DNA from: Nocardia aurantia
Lineage (GTDB): Bacteria; Actinomycetota; Actinomycetes; Mycobacteriales; Mycobacteriaceae
NCBI RefSeq assembly: GCF_009604425.1
Contig: NZ_WEGI01000009.1
Span: 62,001 to 126,000 of the forward strand
Reading direction: 5' to 3'
Length of the DNA: 64,000 nt
Part shown: positions 57,221-64,000 of the stretch, piece after piece
How positions within the stretch are numbered: position 1 is the first letter of the stretch
Layout: each line of letters opens with the position of its first letter
Position numbers and translations under genes: made by a program
The notes under the pieces: generated by a model
Database searches by the model: none
Told to the model about the DNA's origin: nothing
Seen by the model: the letters and a program-made list of their open reading frames with translations, nothing else

Positions 57221-58084
57221 TCACACCAGCGGCAGGCCGAGCCGCCGCCGGACGCGCATGTCGAAGAGATAGGTGTTCAGCGGCATGCACCGGATCACCG
57301 TCGGCATCCGCCGCCACACCGTCGAGACGGTGCCCAGGATCATGCGGTAGCCGCGCTCGTCGCGATCGGTCCAGGTCATGCCCATCTCGTCGCGCAGGTG
57401 CTGCGGCAGCAGCGCCGTCACGCCGTAGCGGTGGAAACGACCGAACAGCACCTGATTCCAGCGCGGCATCATCTTCAGGTCGATGAGGTCGTCGAAGTAG
57501 CGCCGGACCGGTTCGTCGATGGTGCGCTTCGCCAGGTTCTCCTCCCAGTACGCGTAGAAGGCGGCGCGGTCGGCCGGCCACATCTCCGGGCGCATCTGCA
57601 GGGTGGTGCCGAGGCGGGCGCCGTAGCGGTAGAACCGTTCGGCCAGTTCGGGTTCCATCGGTCCGCGCATGCGGGTGTAGAGGTCGTCGATACCCCAGTA
57701 CAGGCAGGCGGCCACCCACAGTTGCAGTTCCGGATCGAAGGCGTTGTACTTCACCGGGCTGTCCGGCCCGGAGCGCACCGAGCGGTGGGATTCGTTGACC
57801 GCCTTGCGATATGCCCAGCGCTCCTCCTCGGTGCCCAGCCAGGCCACGGCCAGGTAGGTGAGGGTGGTGCGCAGCCGCTTGATCGGGTGCAGGGTCACCT
57901 TGCCGCTGTCCACGGTGCTTTCCAGCACGCCGTAGCCGACGGGTGGGTGGGACAGCTGCATGATCACGTTCGCGACGCCGCCGAGGAATGCGGCGATGCC
58001 GTCGATGTGCTCGCGGACCTCGGCCGGGGTGAGCGCGGCCGGCGGGGTGGACTGCTCGTCGGTGTGGCTCACGGTGGACGTCAT
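57221..58084 (-). CDS. Oxygenase MpaB family protein (DUF2236)
   Basis: A 287-residue, largely helical protein. The family features are QLSHPPVGYGVLESTVDSGKV near residue 45, where the His would bind heme, then RLRTTLTYLAVAWLGTEEE, WVAACLYWGIDDLYTRM and a tyrosine- and arginine-rich C-terminal half. MpaB-type proteins cleave polyprenyl chains or act as heme or iron oxygenases; the substrate is unknown here. It is divergent from the TetR gene with an inverted repeat between, so it is probably repressed by that TetR. Confidence 0.88.
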   Translation of the reverse strand: MTSTVSHTDEQSTPPAALTPAEVREHIDGIAAFLGGVANVIMQLSHPPVGYGVLESTVDSGKVTLHPIKRLRTTLTYLAVAWLGTEEERWAYRKAVNESHRSVRSGPDSPVKYNAFDPELQLWVAACLYWGIDDLYTRMRGPMEPELAERFYRYGARLGTTLQMRPEMWPADRAAFYAYWEENLAKRTIDEPVRRYFDDLIDLKMMPRWNQVLFGRFHRYGVTALLPQHLRDEMGMTWTDRDERGYRMILGTVSTVWRRMPTVIRCMPLNTYLFDMRVRRRLGLPLV

Positions 58085-58121
58085 CGTGGGGTCGGCTCCT
58101 CGGTCACGCTTGCTCGGTATG

Positions 58122-58137
58122 GTGAGAAACTTCTCAC
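58122..58137. promoter_or_regulatory. Inverted repeat between mpaB-type and TetR genes
   Basis: GTGAGAA, 2 bp, TTCTCAC: perfect 7-bp arms in the 101-bp divergent region. Likely operator of the TetR protein. A further half-site (TTCTCA) follows at about 58144. Confidence 0.6.
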
Positions 58138-58173
58138 TTCACTTTCTCATCGTGATCATCGGGTGTCAATTGT

Positions 58174-58179
58174 TAGAGT
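58174..58179 (+). promoter_or_regulatory. -10-like box for leaderless TetR gene
   Basis: TAGAGT ends 6 nt before the ATG at 58186. Confidence 0.4.
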
Positions 58180-58185
58180 TCAGGG

Positions 58186-58812
58186 ATGGCCAAGCTTGCG
58201 AAACTGCTGCCGCTGGTGCGCGATGCGGGCGCCGAGGACGGTAACCAGGCGGCCGTGCTCGATGCGGCGCTGATGGCGTTCCTGGACTTCGGCATCAAAC
58301 GGACCAGCATGACCGAGGTCGCGCGGCGCGGCGGGCTGTCGCTCGCGACGTTGTATCGGCGTTTCGCCGGCAAATCCGAGCTGGTTCAGGCGGTGGCGCT
58401 GTGGCAGGCCAAGCGATTCGTGGAGCAGGTCGACGCTGCCGTGCAGGCTCAGGTCGACCGCGACGCGAGTGCCGAGGATCAGATCGTCGAGCTGTTCATC
58501 GCGTTTCTGGCGGGGTTGAGGCGGAACCGGCTGCTGGAACGACTGTTGAACACCGAGCCGGAGATCGTGCTGCCCTATCTGACTGTTCGGGGGGCGCCGG
58601 TGATCGAGCTGGGGCGCGACTACCTTGCCGAGTTCATCACTCGGTTGCAGTCGGAAGGCAAGCTGCCGCAATATGATCCGCTGCCGGTGGCTGAGATGGT
58701 GGCGCGCACGTCGTTGTCGTTGTCGCTCACTCCGCAGACGATGATTCCGATCGATGATGATGCGGCTGCTCGGCGGTTTGCTCGGGCGCATGTGGTGCCT
58801 GGGTTGTTGTAG
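58186..58812 (+). CDS. TetR family transcriptional regulator
   Basis: A 208-residue protein with the TetR DNA-binding domain over residues 20-75 (AALMAFLDFGIKRTSMTEVA, then GLSLATLYRRFAGKSELV) and a helical ligand-binding domain after it. Divergent from the MpaB-type oxygenase gene with an inverted repeat in the gap, so it most likely represses that gene and itself. Its stop lies about 30 bp before the left arm of a large inverted repeat. The ligand is unknown. Confidence 0.93.
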   Translation: MAKLAKLLPLVRDAGAEDGNQAAVLDAALMAFLDFGIKRTSMTEVARRGGLSLATLYRRFAGKSELVQAVALWQAKRFVEQVDAAVQAQVDRDASAEDQIVELFIAFLAGLRRNRLLERLLNTEPEIVLPYLTVRGAPVIELGRDYLAEFITRLQSEGKLPQYDPLPVAEMVARTSLSLSLTPQTMIPIDDDAAARRFARAHVVPGLL

Positions 58813-58843
58813 GTTTTGTTTGTAGGGGTGGTGGGCTCGGGGG

Positions 58844-59248
58844 CGTACCAGTTGGTCGGGTTGGGTGTGGACAGGCTTGGTGGGTGGGGGGCGGGGTTTG
58901 GTGTTGGGCCTGCTTGGGGGTGACGGGCTGTGTTTTTTGGCCTCCGCTTCGCTCCGGCGGGTTCGCGGCCCTGCGGGCCCGATCCTTCCCTCCTCCGGCT
59001 CCTCCGCTTCGCTCCCCCGCCTCCGTCAGTCCAGGATCGGACCGGGCCGCGAACAGGAGCGCTACCCCTGCGTATCGGTGACCGCATTCAGGGGAACGGG
59101 GTTACGGCTGCGGAAATGGTGACCGGGTCCTGGGGAGTGGAGTACACACGGCTGCGGAAATGGTGACCGAGTCCCGGGGAACAGGGGTACGGGCGGCTGC
59201 GGAAATGGTGACGGGGTCGGGGGGAGTGGGGTACGTGCGGCTGCGGAA
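58844..59248 (+). repeat. Left arm of a ~400-bp inverted repeat
   Basis: Matches the reverse complement of 61817-62219 almost base for base over about 400 bp; I saw six single differences (for example a T6 against T5 run). The outer 260 bp are unique sequence; the inner part contains 43-45-bp tandem units. Confidence 0.95.
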
Positions 59249-59410
59249 TGGTGACCGGGCCACGGGGAGTGGGGTACGTACGGCTGCGGAATGGTGACCG
59301 GGCCACGGGGAGTGGGGTACGTGCGGCTGCGGAATGGGGACCGGGTCGCGGGGAGTGGGGTGAGTACGGTGCGGAATGGGGACCGGGTCGCGGGGAGCGG
59401 GCCGGGCCTT
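59107..59410 (+). repeat. Seven tandem repeat units of 43-45 bp (left array)
   Basis: Units start at about 59107, 59151, 59196, 59240, 59283, 59326 and 59368, each opening with GCTGCGGAA and containing GGTGACCGGG and GGGGTACGTGCGG or close variants. Spacings are 44, 45, 44, 43, 43 and 42-43 bp. Confidence 0.9.
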
Positions 59411-59501
59411 CGCCCTTCGACCGTCGGCTACGGGCGAAGGACGGAAGGGAACGCGGGTTGTGGTGGAAGAGGGTTCGCGCACCGCGGCTGTGGCCGGAGG
59501 G

Positions 59502-59873
59502 TTATTCGATGCCGAAGGCGATGATCCGGGTGGGGGTGATGCGGATCAGTTCCGGGGAGCCCCCTTCGAGGTAGGTGTCCACTCCGCGCAGGGCTTCGGC
59601 GGTGCCGCGGATCTCCAGCATGCGGACCTCCCAAGGCTCTACGGACTTGATGTCGTCGATGACGAACGAGACCCGGGGCTCCTTGGCGAGGTTGCGGAAC
59701 TTCTGTGAGTTGCCGAGGTGGTAGCCGCCTATATCGATGGTGCCGAGCGCCTCGTTGTAGTGGAAGCCGACCGGGTTGTTCTGTGGTGCGCCGTCCGGGC
59801 GGACGGTGGCGAGGCGGCCGAGCCGTTGGCTGAGCATGTACTCGATCTGGGCGGGCGACAAGGTTGCGATCAT
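59502..59873 (-). CDS. PPOX-class F420-dependent oxidoreductase
   Basis: A 123-residue split-beta-barrel flavin/F420-type protein: LGRLATVRPDGAPQNNPVGF at residues 18-37, then a QKFRNLAKEPRVSFVIDD segment and a C-terminal PTRIIAFGIE. The size and motifs fit the F420-dependent PPOX group (MSMEG_5819/OxyR-like). These use reduced F420 to reduce unsaturated compounds; F420 synthesis is encoded in the window by fbiC. ATG 59873 follows a TAGGGT box by 6 nt. It is one of two genes enclosed by the large inverted repeat. Confidence 0.85.
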   Translation of the reverse strand: MIATLSPAQIEYMLSQRLGRLATVRPDGAPQNNPVGFHYNEALGTIDIGGYHLGNSQKFRNLAKEPRVSFVIDDIKSVEPWEVRMLEIRGTAEALRGVDTYLEGGSPELIRITPTRIIAFGIE

Positions 59874-59879
59874 GTGGCC

Positions 59880-59885
59880 ACCCTA
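59880..59885 (-). promoter_or_regulatory. -10-like box for leaderless PPOX gene
   Basis: TAGGGT on the minus strand, 6 nt before the ATG at 59873. Confidence 0.4.
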
Positions 59886-59927
59886 GAAGCTGAAGTTAGG
59901 TGGAGGTCAAGCGCACGGAGCGGCGCG

Positions 59928-61355
59928 TCAGTTCAGCAGCTTCTTCTGCACCTTGCCCATGGCGTTGCGCGGCAGGCTCGATACCAGCCGGACCTCGCGG
60001 GGTCGTTTGTGCACCGAGAGTTGTTGCGCCACATGGTTGATCAGGTCCTGTGGCAACGGGTCCGGGGCGCCGTCGCGCGGCACCACGAAGGCGACGATGC
60101 GCTGGCCGAGATCGGCGTCGGGCAGGCCGACCACCGCTACCTCGGCCACTTGCGGGTGTCCGAGCAGTGCGGTCTCGATCTCGCCGGCGCCCACCCGGAA
60201 TCCGCCGGACTTGATCAAATCCACCGATTCCCGGCCGACGATGCGATGGAAGCCCTCGGCGTCGATCACCGCTACATCGCCGGTGACGAACCAGCCGTCC
60301 TCGGTCCAGCAGGCGGCGGTGGCCTCGGGGCGGCCGAGGTAGCCGTCGAACAGCATCGGGCCGCGTACTTGCAGGCCACCGACGCTTTCGCCGTCGTGCG
60401 GCACCGGCGCGCCGGCCTCGTCGCGCAGCCGCGTCTGGACACCGGCGACCGGTACACCCACCCAGCCGGGCCGCCGTTCCCCGTCGGCGCGGGTGGAGAG
60501 CGTGATCATGGTCTCGCTCATCCCGTATCGCTCGATCGGGGTGAGCCCGGTCAGCTCGCGCAGCCGTTCGAACACCGGCACCGGTAGTGGCGCGCTGCCG
60601 GAGACCAGCAGCCGCGCGTCCGCCAAACCCTTTGCCGCAGTAGCATCTTCGGCTACCCGCGACCACACGGTGGGCACCCCGAAGTACAGCGTGCCCGCTG
60701 CGGCGGCGTAGGCGTCCGGAGTCGGCTTTCCGGTGTGGATGAGCGGGCTGCCGACCCGCAGCGGCCCCAGCAACCCGAGGATCAGCCCGTGCACATGGAA
60801 CAGCGGAAGTCCATGCACCAGAACATCTTTCGCGGTCCACTGCCACGCATCGGCCAAGGCGTCCAGCCCGGCGGCGATGGCGCCCCGGCTCAGCAGCACC
60901 CCCTTCGGCGCACCGGTGGTGCCCGACGTGTAGAGCACGAAAGCCGTGGTGTCCGAGGGCGGTTCGGGATACCGGTGCCACGACCGCGCGTGCAGTCGCA
61001 CCGGCACCACCGGCAGTCCGGTCCCCTCCGGAGCGTCACCGAGCCACGCCTGCGCCGCGGAGTCGGTGAGGATGTGCTCGAGTTCGGCCGTACCGGAATC
61101 CGGCGGCACCGGCACCACGGTCACCCCGGCGATCAAACACCCGACCACCGCCAGCACGGTGGTGACGGTCGGCCGGGCCAGCACGGCCACCCGCCGCGCC
61201 TGCGCCACCCGCTCCGCCACCGAAGTGGCCGCGCCGATCAGATCGCTACGGGAAAGAGTGACCCCGTCGACGGTGACGGCGTCCGGCAGATCCGCACCCG
61301 CGGCCACGGCGGCCGGGTCCAGCGAGCGCAGCAAGGGCAACGATCCGAACGACAT
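59928..61355 (-). CDS. Acyl-CoA synthetase (FadD36-like)
   Basis: A 475-residue ANL-superfamily adenylating enzyme. The AMP motif is FVLYTSGTTGAPKGVLLS near residue 140, then RYGMSETM, GWFVTGDVAVID, RIVGRESVDLIKSGGF and the C-terminal catalytic Lys in PRNAMGKVQKKLL. It activates a carboxylic acid with ATP and CoA. The position between dapC and dapD agrees with fadD36 (Rv1193) of M. tuberculosis. A TAGGGT box lies 6 nt before the ATG. It ends 54 bp upstream of the PPOX start on the same strand and lies inside the inverted repeat. Confidence 0.9.
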   Translation of the reverse strand: MSFGSLPLLRSLDPAAVAAGADLPDAVTVDGVTLSRSDLIGAATSVAERVAQARRVAVLARPTVTTVLAVVGCLIAGVTVVPVPPDSGTAELEHILTDSAAQAWLGDAPEGTGLPVVPVRLHARSWHRYPEPPSDTTAFVLYTSGTTGAPKGVLLSRGAIAAGLDALADAWQWTAKDVLVHGLPLFHVHGLILGLLGPLRVGSPLIHTGKPTPDAYAAAAGTLYFGVPTVWSRVAEDATAAKGLADARLLVSGSAPLPVPVFERLRELTGLTPIERYGMSETMITLSTRADGERRPGWVGVPVAGVQTRLRDEAGAPVPHDGESVGGLQVRGPMLFDGYLGRPEATAACWTEDGWFVTGDVAVIDAEGFHRIVGRESVDLIKSGGFRVGAGEIETALLGHPQVAEVAVVGLPDADLGQRIVAFVVPRDGAPDPLPQDLINHVAQQLSVHKRPREVRLVSSLPRNAMGKVQKKLLN

Positions 61356-61361
61356 CCACCC

Positions 61362-61367
61362 ACCCTA
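61362..61367 (-). promoter_or_regulatory. -10-like box for leaderless acyl-CoA synthetase gene
   Basis: TAGGGT on the minus strand, 6 nt before the ATG at 61355. Confidence 0.4.
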
Positions 61368-61439
61368 ATGTCCCCACCCCAACCCCCAGTCCACGGTCCT
61401 AGCCACGCCTGCCCTCCGATCGACGGTCACCGACACGCA

Positions 61440-61992
61440 GGCGTACCCCACTCCCCGCGACCCCGTCCCCATTCCGGCGGCCGTGCGTACCCGACTCTCC
61501 GTGGTCCGGTCGCCGTTTCGCGGCCGTGCGTACCCGACTCTCCGTGGTCCGGTCGCCGTTTCGCGGCCGTGCGTACCCGACTCTCCGTGGTCCGGTCGCC
61601 GTTTCGCGGCCGTGCGTACCCGACTCTCCGTGGTCCGGTCGCCGTTTCGCGGCCGTGCGTACCCGACTCTCCGTGGTCCGGTCGCCGTTTCGCGGCCGTG
61701 CGTACCCGACTCTCCGTGGTCCGGTCGCCGTTTCGCGGCCGTGCGTACCCGACTCTCCGTGGTCCGGTCGCCGTTTCGCGGCCGTGCGTACCCGACTCTC
61801 CGTGGCCCGGTCCGCGTTCCGCAGCCGCACGTACCCCACTCCCCGCGACCCCGTCACCATTTCCGCAGCCGCCCGTACCCCTGTTCCCCGGGACCCGGTC
61901 ACCATTTCCGCAGCCGTGTGTACTCCACTCCCCAGGACCCGGTCACCATTTCCGCAGCCGTAACCCCGTTCCCCTGAATGCGGTCACCGATA
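61440..61992 (-). repeat. About 13 tandem 43-bp units (right array), eight of them nearly identical
   Basis: Units starting at 61483, 61526, 61569, 61612, 61655, 61698, 61741 and 61784 repeat exactly every 43 bp with almost no variation until the last. More diverged units flank them (about 61440 and, further right, near 61817, 61861, 61905 and 61949). The units are the reverse complement of those at 59107-59410. Confidence 0.95.
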
Positions 61993-62219
61993 CGCAGGGG
62001 TAGCGCTCCTGTTCGCGGCCCGGCCCGATCCTGGACTGACGGAGGCGGGGGAGCGAAGCGGAGGAGCCGGAGGAGGGAAGGATCGGGCCCGCAGGGCCGC
62101 GAACCCGCCGGAGCGAAGCGGAGGCCAAAAACACAGCCTGTCACCCCCAAGCAGGCCCAACACCAAACCCCGCCCCCCACCCACCAAGCCTGTCCACACC
62201 CAACCCGACCAACTGGTAT
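61817..62219 (-). repeat. Right arm of the ~400-bp inverted repeat
   Basis: Reverse complement of 58844-59248. The arm ends about 10 bp from the dapD stop codon. The two arms enclose about 2.57 kb containing the PPOX and acyl-CoA synthetase genes. Confidence 0.95.
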
Positions 62220-62227
62220 GCCCCGAA

Positions 62228-63184
62228 CTAATTAGCGTGCAACGCCGCATTCAATTCGATACCAGTCCCCTTACGCGCCACCACCTCCACAGCCCCCGAC
62301 AGCGAATTACGCCGGAACAACAACCCATCCCGCCCGGACAGCTCCACCGCCTTGATCACCCCCCCGTCATCGGGCAGCGCCACCTTGGTCCCCGCGGTGA
62401 CGTAAAGCCCGGCCTCCACAACACAGTCATCACCGAGCGAGATCCCCAGCCCCGCATTGGCCCCCAGCAAACACCGCTCGCCGATCGAAACGACCTCTTT
62501 GCCACCCCCGGACAAAGTGCCCATGATCGAAGCGCCCCCGCCGACATCGGACCCGTTACCCACCACCACCCCGGCGGAGATCCGCCCCTCCACCATGGAG
62601 GCCCCAAGAGTCCCCGCGTTGTAATTCACGAACCCCTCGTGCATAACCGTGGTGCCCTCCGCCAGATGCGCGCCGAGCCGCACCCGGTCGGCATCAGCGA
62701 TCCGCACCCCACCCGGCAGCACATAGTCGACCATCCGCGGAAACTTGTCCACGCCGTACACAGCGACCGCCCCCCGCCCCCGCAACCGCGCGCGCACCAA
62801 CTCGAACTCCTCCACCGCGCACGGCCCGTGGTTGGTCCACACCACATTCGCCAACAACCCGAAGATGCCGTCGAGATTGACCCCGTGCGGCCGGACCAGC
62901 CGATGCGACAGCAGATGCAGCCGCAAATAAACGTCGTGGGTATCGATCGGAGGCGAGCTGATGTCGGCGATGGTGGTGCGAACGGCGACCACGTCGACCC
63001 GGCGAGCCTCGTCGAATCCGACCAGCTCGGCGAACCGCGCGTACTCAGGGTCGCCCGGTTCCAGCCGCCGAGTTCCGGCCGTGCCGATTTCGCCGAGTTC
63101 CGGATACGGATACCAGGTGTCGAGGACCGTGCCGTTGACGGTCACCGTGGCGAGGCCGACCGCAGTTGCTCCCTGAATACTCAC
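62228..63184 (-). CDS. dapD: 2,3,4,5-tetrahydropyridine-2,6-dicarboxylate N-succinyltransferase (DapD)
   Basis: A 318-residue protein, almost exactly the length of mycobacterial DapD. The C-terminal half is a left-handed beta-helix of hexapeptide repeats (VVVGNGSDVGGGASIMGTLS, CLLGANAGLGISLGDDCVVEAG), with a conserved MVEGRIS. It transfers succinyl from succinyl-CoA in diaminopimelate and lysine synthesis. GTG 63184 is preferred because a TAGAAT box lies 7 nt before it; the frame is open to 63241. Divergent from dapE. Confidence 0.96.
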   Translation of the reverse strand: MSIQGATAVGLATVTVNGTVLDTWYPYPELGEIGTAGTRRLEPGDPEYARFAELVGFDEARRVDVVAVRTTIADISSPPIDTHDVYLRLHLLSHRLVRPHGVNLDGIFGLLANVVWTNHGPCAVEEFELVRARLRGRGAVAVYGVDKFPRMVDYVLPGGVRIADADRVRLGAHLAEGTTVMHEGFVNYNAGTLGASMVEGRISAGVVVGNGSDVGGGASIMGTLSGGGKEVVSIGERCLLGANAGLGISLGDDCVVEAGLYVTAGTKVALPDDGGVIKAVELSGRDGLLFRRNSLSGAVEVVARKGTGIELNAALHAN

Positions 63185-63191
63185 GCGCCGA

Positions 63192-63197
63192 ATTCTA
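63192..63197 (-). promoter_or_regulatory. -10-like box for leaderless dapD
   Basis: TAGAAT on the minus strand, 7 nt before the GTG at 63184. Confidence 0.45.
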
Positions 63198-63280
63198 AAT
63201 GAGACCCGGTCGGCGGCCTGCCGGGGAGGCCCGGTGAACAACCGATGACCGCCCGTGGCCCACCGGTCCGGAGTGGCCTA

Positions 63281-63326
63281 TCTCACAGGTGAACCGCTGG
63301 TGATCCGCCGCCGGTGAATCTCACAG
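63281..63326. promoter_or_regulatory. Repeated TCTCACAG in the dapD-dapE divergent region
   Basis: TCTCACAG occurs at 63281-63288 and 63319-63326, each beside GGTGAA. Candidate regulator sites shared by the divergent dapD and dapE promoters. Confidence 0.35.
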
Positions 63327-63354
63327 TGGAAGGAGGGGGAACGAACACGACACC

Positions 63355-63360
63355 TAGGCT
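63355..63360 (+). promoter_or_regulatory. -10-like box for leaderless dapE
   Basis: TAGGCT ends 7 nt before the ATG at 63368. Confidence 0.45.
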
Positions 63361-63367
63361 GGCTCGA

Positions 63368-64000
63368 ATGACGACGATCGATCTGCATGCCGACCCCATC
63401 GCACTGACCGCCGCCCTCGTGGACATCCCGAGCGTGTCGCGCGACGAGGCGGCCATCGTCGACGTCGTCACCCGCGCGCTGCGCGAGCAGACCACCGGAT
63501 TCGAGGTGGTGCGGCACGGGAACACCGTGCTGGCGCGCACCCGCCGCGGCCTGCCGACCCGGGTGATCCTGGCCGGCCACCTGGACACTGTGCCCATCGC
63601 GGACAACGTGCCGGGCCGCTTCGCGATCGACCCGCACGGCAACGAGATGCTCTACGGCTGCGGCACCTGCGACATGAAATCCGGCGACGCGGTGTTCCTG
63701 CACCTGGCCGCCACGGTCGCCGAACCGGTCTGCGATCTGACGCTGATCTTCTACGACTGCGAGGAGATCGCCGCCGAGTACAACGGCCTCGGCCGCATCG
63801 AGCGCGAACTGCCGGAATGGCTCAACGGTGATCTGGCCGTGCTGGGCGAGCCGTCCGGCGCCTGGATCGAGGCCGGCTGCCAGGGCACCCTGCGGGCCCG
63901 CCTGACGGTCACCGGCACCCGCGCGCACACCGCGCGAGCATGGCTGGGCGACAACGCGATTCACCATCTGGCCCCGATCCTCGAGCGACTGGGCGGTTAT
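63368..64000 (+). CDS. dapE: Succinyl-diaminopimelate desuccinylase (DapE), 3' truncated by window edge
   Basis: Translated by hand from ATG 63368: 211 residues are visible without a stop. Metal-binding segments of the M20 peptidase fold are present: LAGHLDTVPIADN (His, Asp), GCGTCDMKSGDAV (bridging Asp), YDCEEIAAEYNGLG (general-base Glu pair) and LGEPSG. It removes succinate from N-succinyl-LL-diaminopimelate. Divergent from dapD with 183 bp between, so the two steps share a promoter region. Position matches Rv1202. Confidence 0.95.
   Translation, partial: MTTIDLHADPIALTAALVDIPSVSRDEAAIVDVVTRALREQTTGFEVVRHGNTVLARTRRGLPTRVILAGHLDTVPIADNVPGRFAIDPHGNEMLYGCGTCDMKSGDAVFLHLAATVAEPVCDLTLIFYDCEEIAAEYNGLGRIERELPEWLNGDLAVLGEPSGAWIEAGCQGTLRARLTVTGTRAHTARAWLGDNAIHHLAPILERLGGY

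Larger units (their letters stand above)
58813..59501. other. 689-bp region: left inverted arm and 43-bp repeats, no gene
   Basis: Between the convergent stops of the TetR gene and the PPOX gene. It is filled almost entirely by the left arm of the inverted repeat and degenerate 43-bp units. Open frames exist in several frames because of the repeats but none looks like a gene. Confidence 0.7.

Noticed and set aside
61399..61977. Long open frames on both strands across the 43-bp repeats (for example repeats of VRSPFRGRAYPTL)
   Set aside because: 43 bp is not a multiple of three, so each unit shifts frame and stays open only because the unit lacks stops; no start signal or domain, and the array sits between genes.
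61440..61992. Regular repeats suggested a CRISPR array
   Set aside because: The 43-bp units abut directly and repeat whole; there are no unique spacers and no cas genes. It is a tandem repeat.
58813..62227. The inverted arms resemble insertion-sequence or composite transposon ends
   Set aside because: No transposase, no target-site duplication could be recognised, and the enclosed genes are ordinary chromosomal ones found near dapD in relatives. Kept as an inverted repeat only.

Overview
The window is high-GC DNA with the gene content of a mycolic-acid actinomycete (order Mycobacteriales/Corynebacteriales), most like Nocardia or a close relative. It carries mycothiol (mshB), coenzyme F420 (fbiC), phosphatidylinositol mannoside (pimE, lpqW-like) and meso-diaminopimelate (dapC, dapD, dapE) genes. 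As I remember the Mycobacterium tuberculosis map, the conserved genes follow the order Rv1100 to Rv1202 (DUF4245, xseB, xseA, Rv1109c, ispH, Rv1111c, ychF, Rv1158c, pimE, phhB, typA, lpqW, mshB, Rv1171, fbiC, fdxC, dapC, fadD36, dapD, dapE), with accessory blocks between them. No rRNA, tRNA, CRISPR array, transposase or prophage gene was seen.

Layout. 1-4.2 kb: end of a DUF4245 gene, a divergent MFS exporter/LysR pair and a small-molecule kinase-like gene. 4.2-17.3 kb: nucleic-acid maintenance genes around ispH: exonuclease VII (xseA, xseB), a lipid-droplet-type protein, a DUF6542 membrane protein, rmuC, sbcD, an unusually long sbcC and an Ada-AlkA fusion. 17.4-24.8 kb: transport block with cstA-ybdD, a sugar-type ABC importer lacking its ATPase, and a lone NarI-like membrane protein without heme ligands. 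24.8-29.7 kb: ychF, a Ser/Thr kinase, a DinB-fold protein and a divergent WYL regulator. 29.7-36 kb: lineage-specific genes, including an internally duplicated protein, a Tat-exported DUF1906 protein, a protein with Ser at every third position, and a secreted protein. 36-45.7 kb: pimE, phhB, typA, lpqW-like, mshB, a 52-residue microprotein, a membrane protein and a two-gene remnant of a conservon. 45.7-52.9 kb: a GMC oxidoreductase, a KimA-like permease and two PH-domain membrane proteins. 53-58.8 kb: fbiC, ferredoxin, dapC, an MpaB-type oxygenase and a TetR regulator. 58.8-62.2 kb: two inverted arms of about 400 bp with 43-bp tandem repeats flank an F420-type oxidoreductase and an acyl-CoA synthetase. 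62.2-64 kb: divergent dapD and dapE.

Several genes connect. fbiC makes the F420 precursor that the PPOX-class protein would use. mshB makes mycothiol, the likely thiol of the DinB-fold protein. lpqW-like and pimE act in mannolipid synthesis. dapC, dapD and dapE make the cell-wall diamino acid. Start sites are often leaderless: at thirteen genes a TANNNT hexamer ends 6-8 nt before the chosen start codon, and I used this to pick starts. Protein families were assigned by recognising motifs; no database search was possible.
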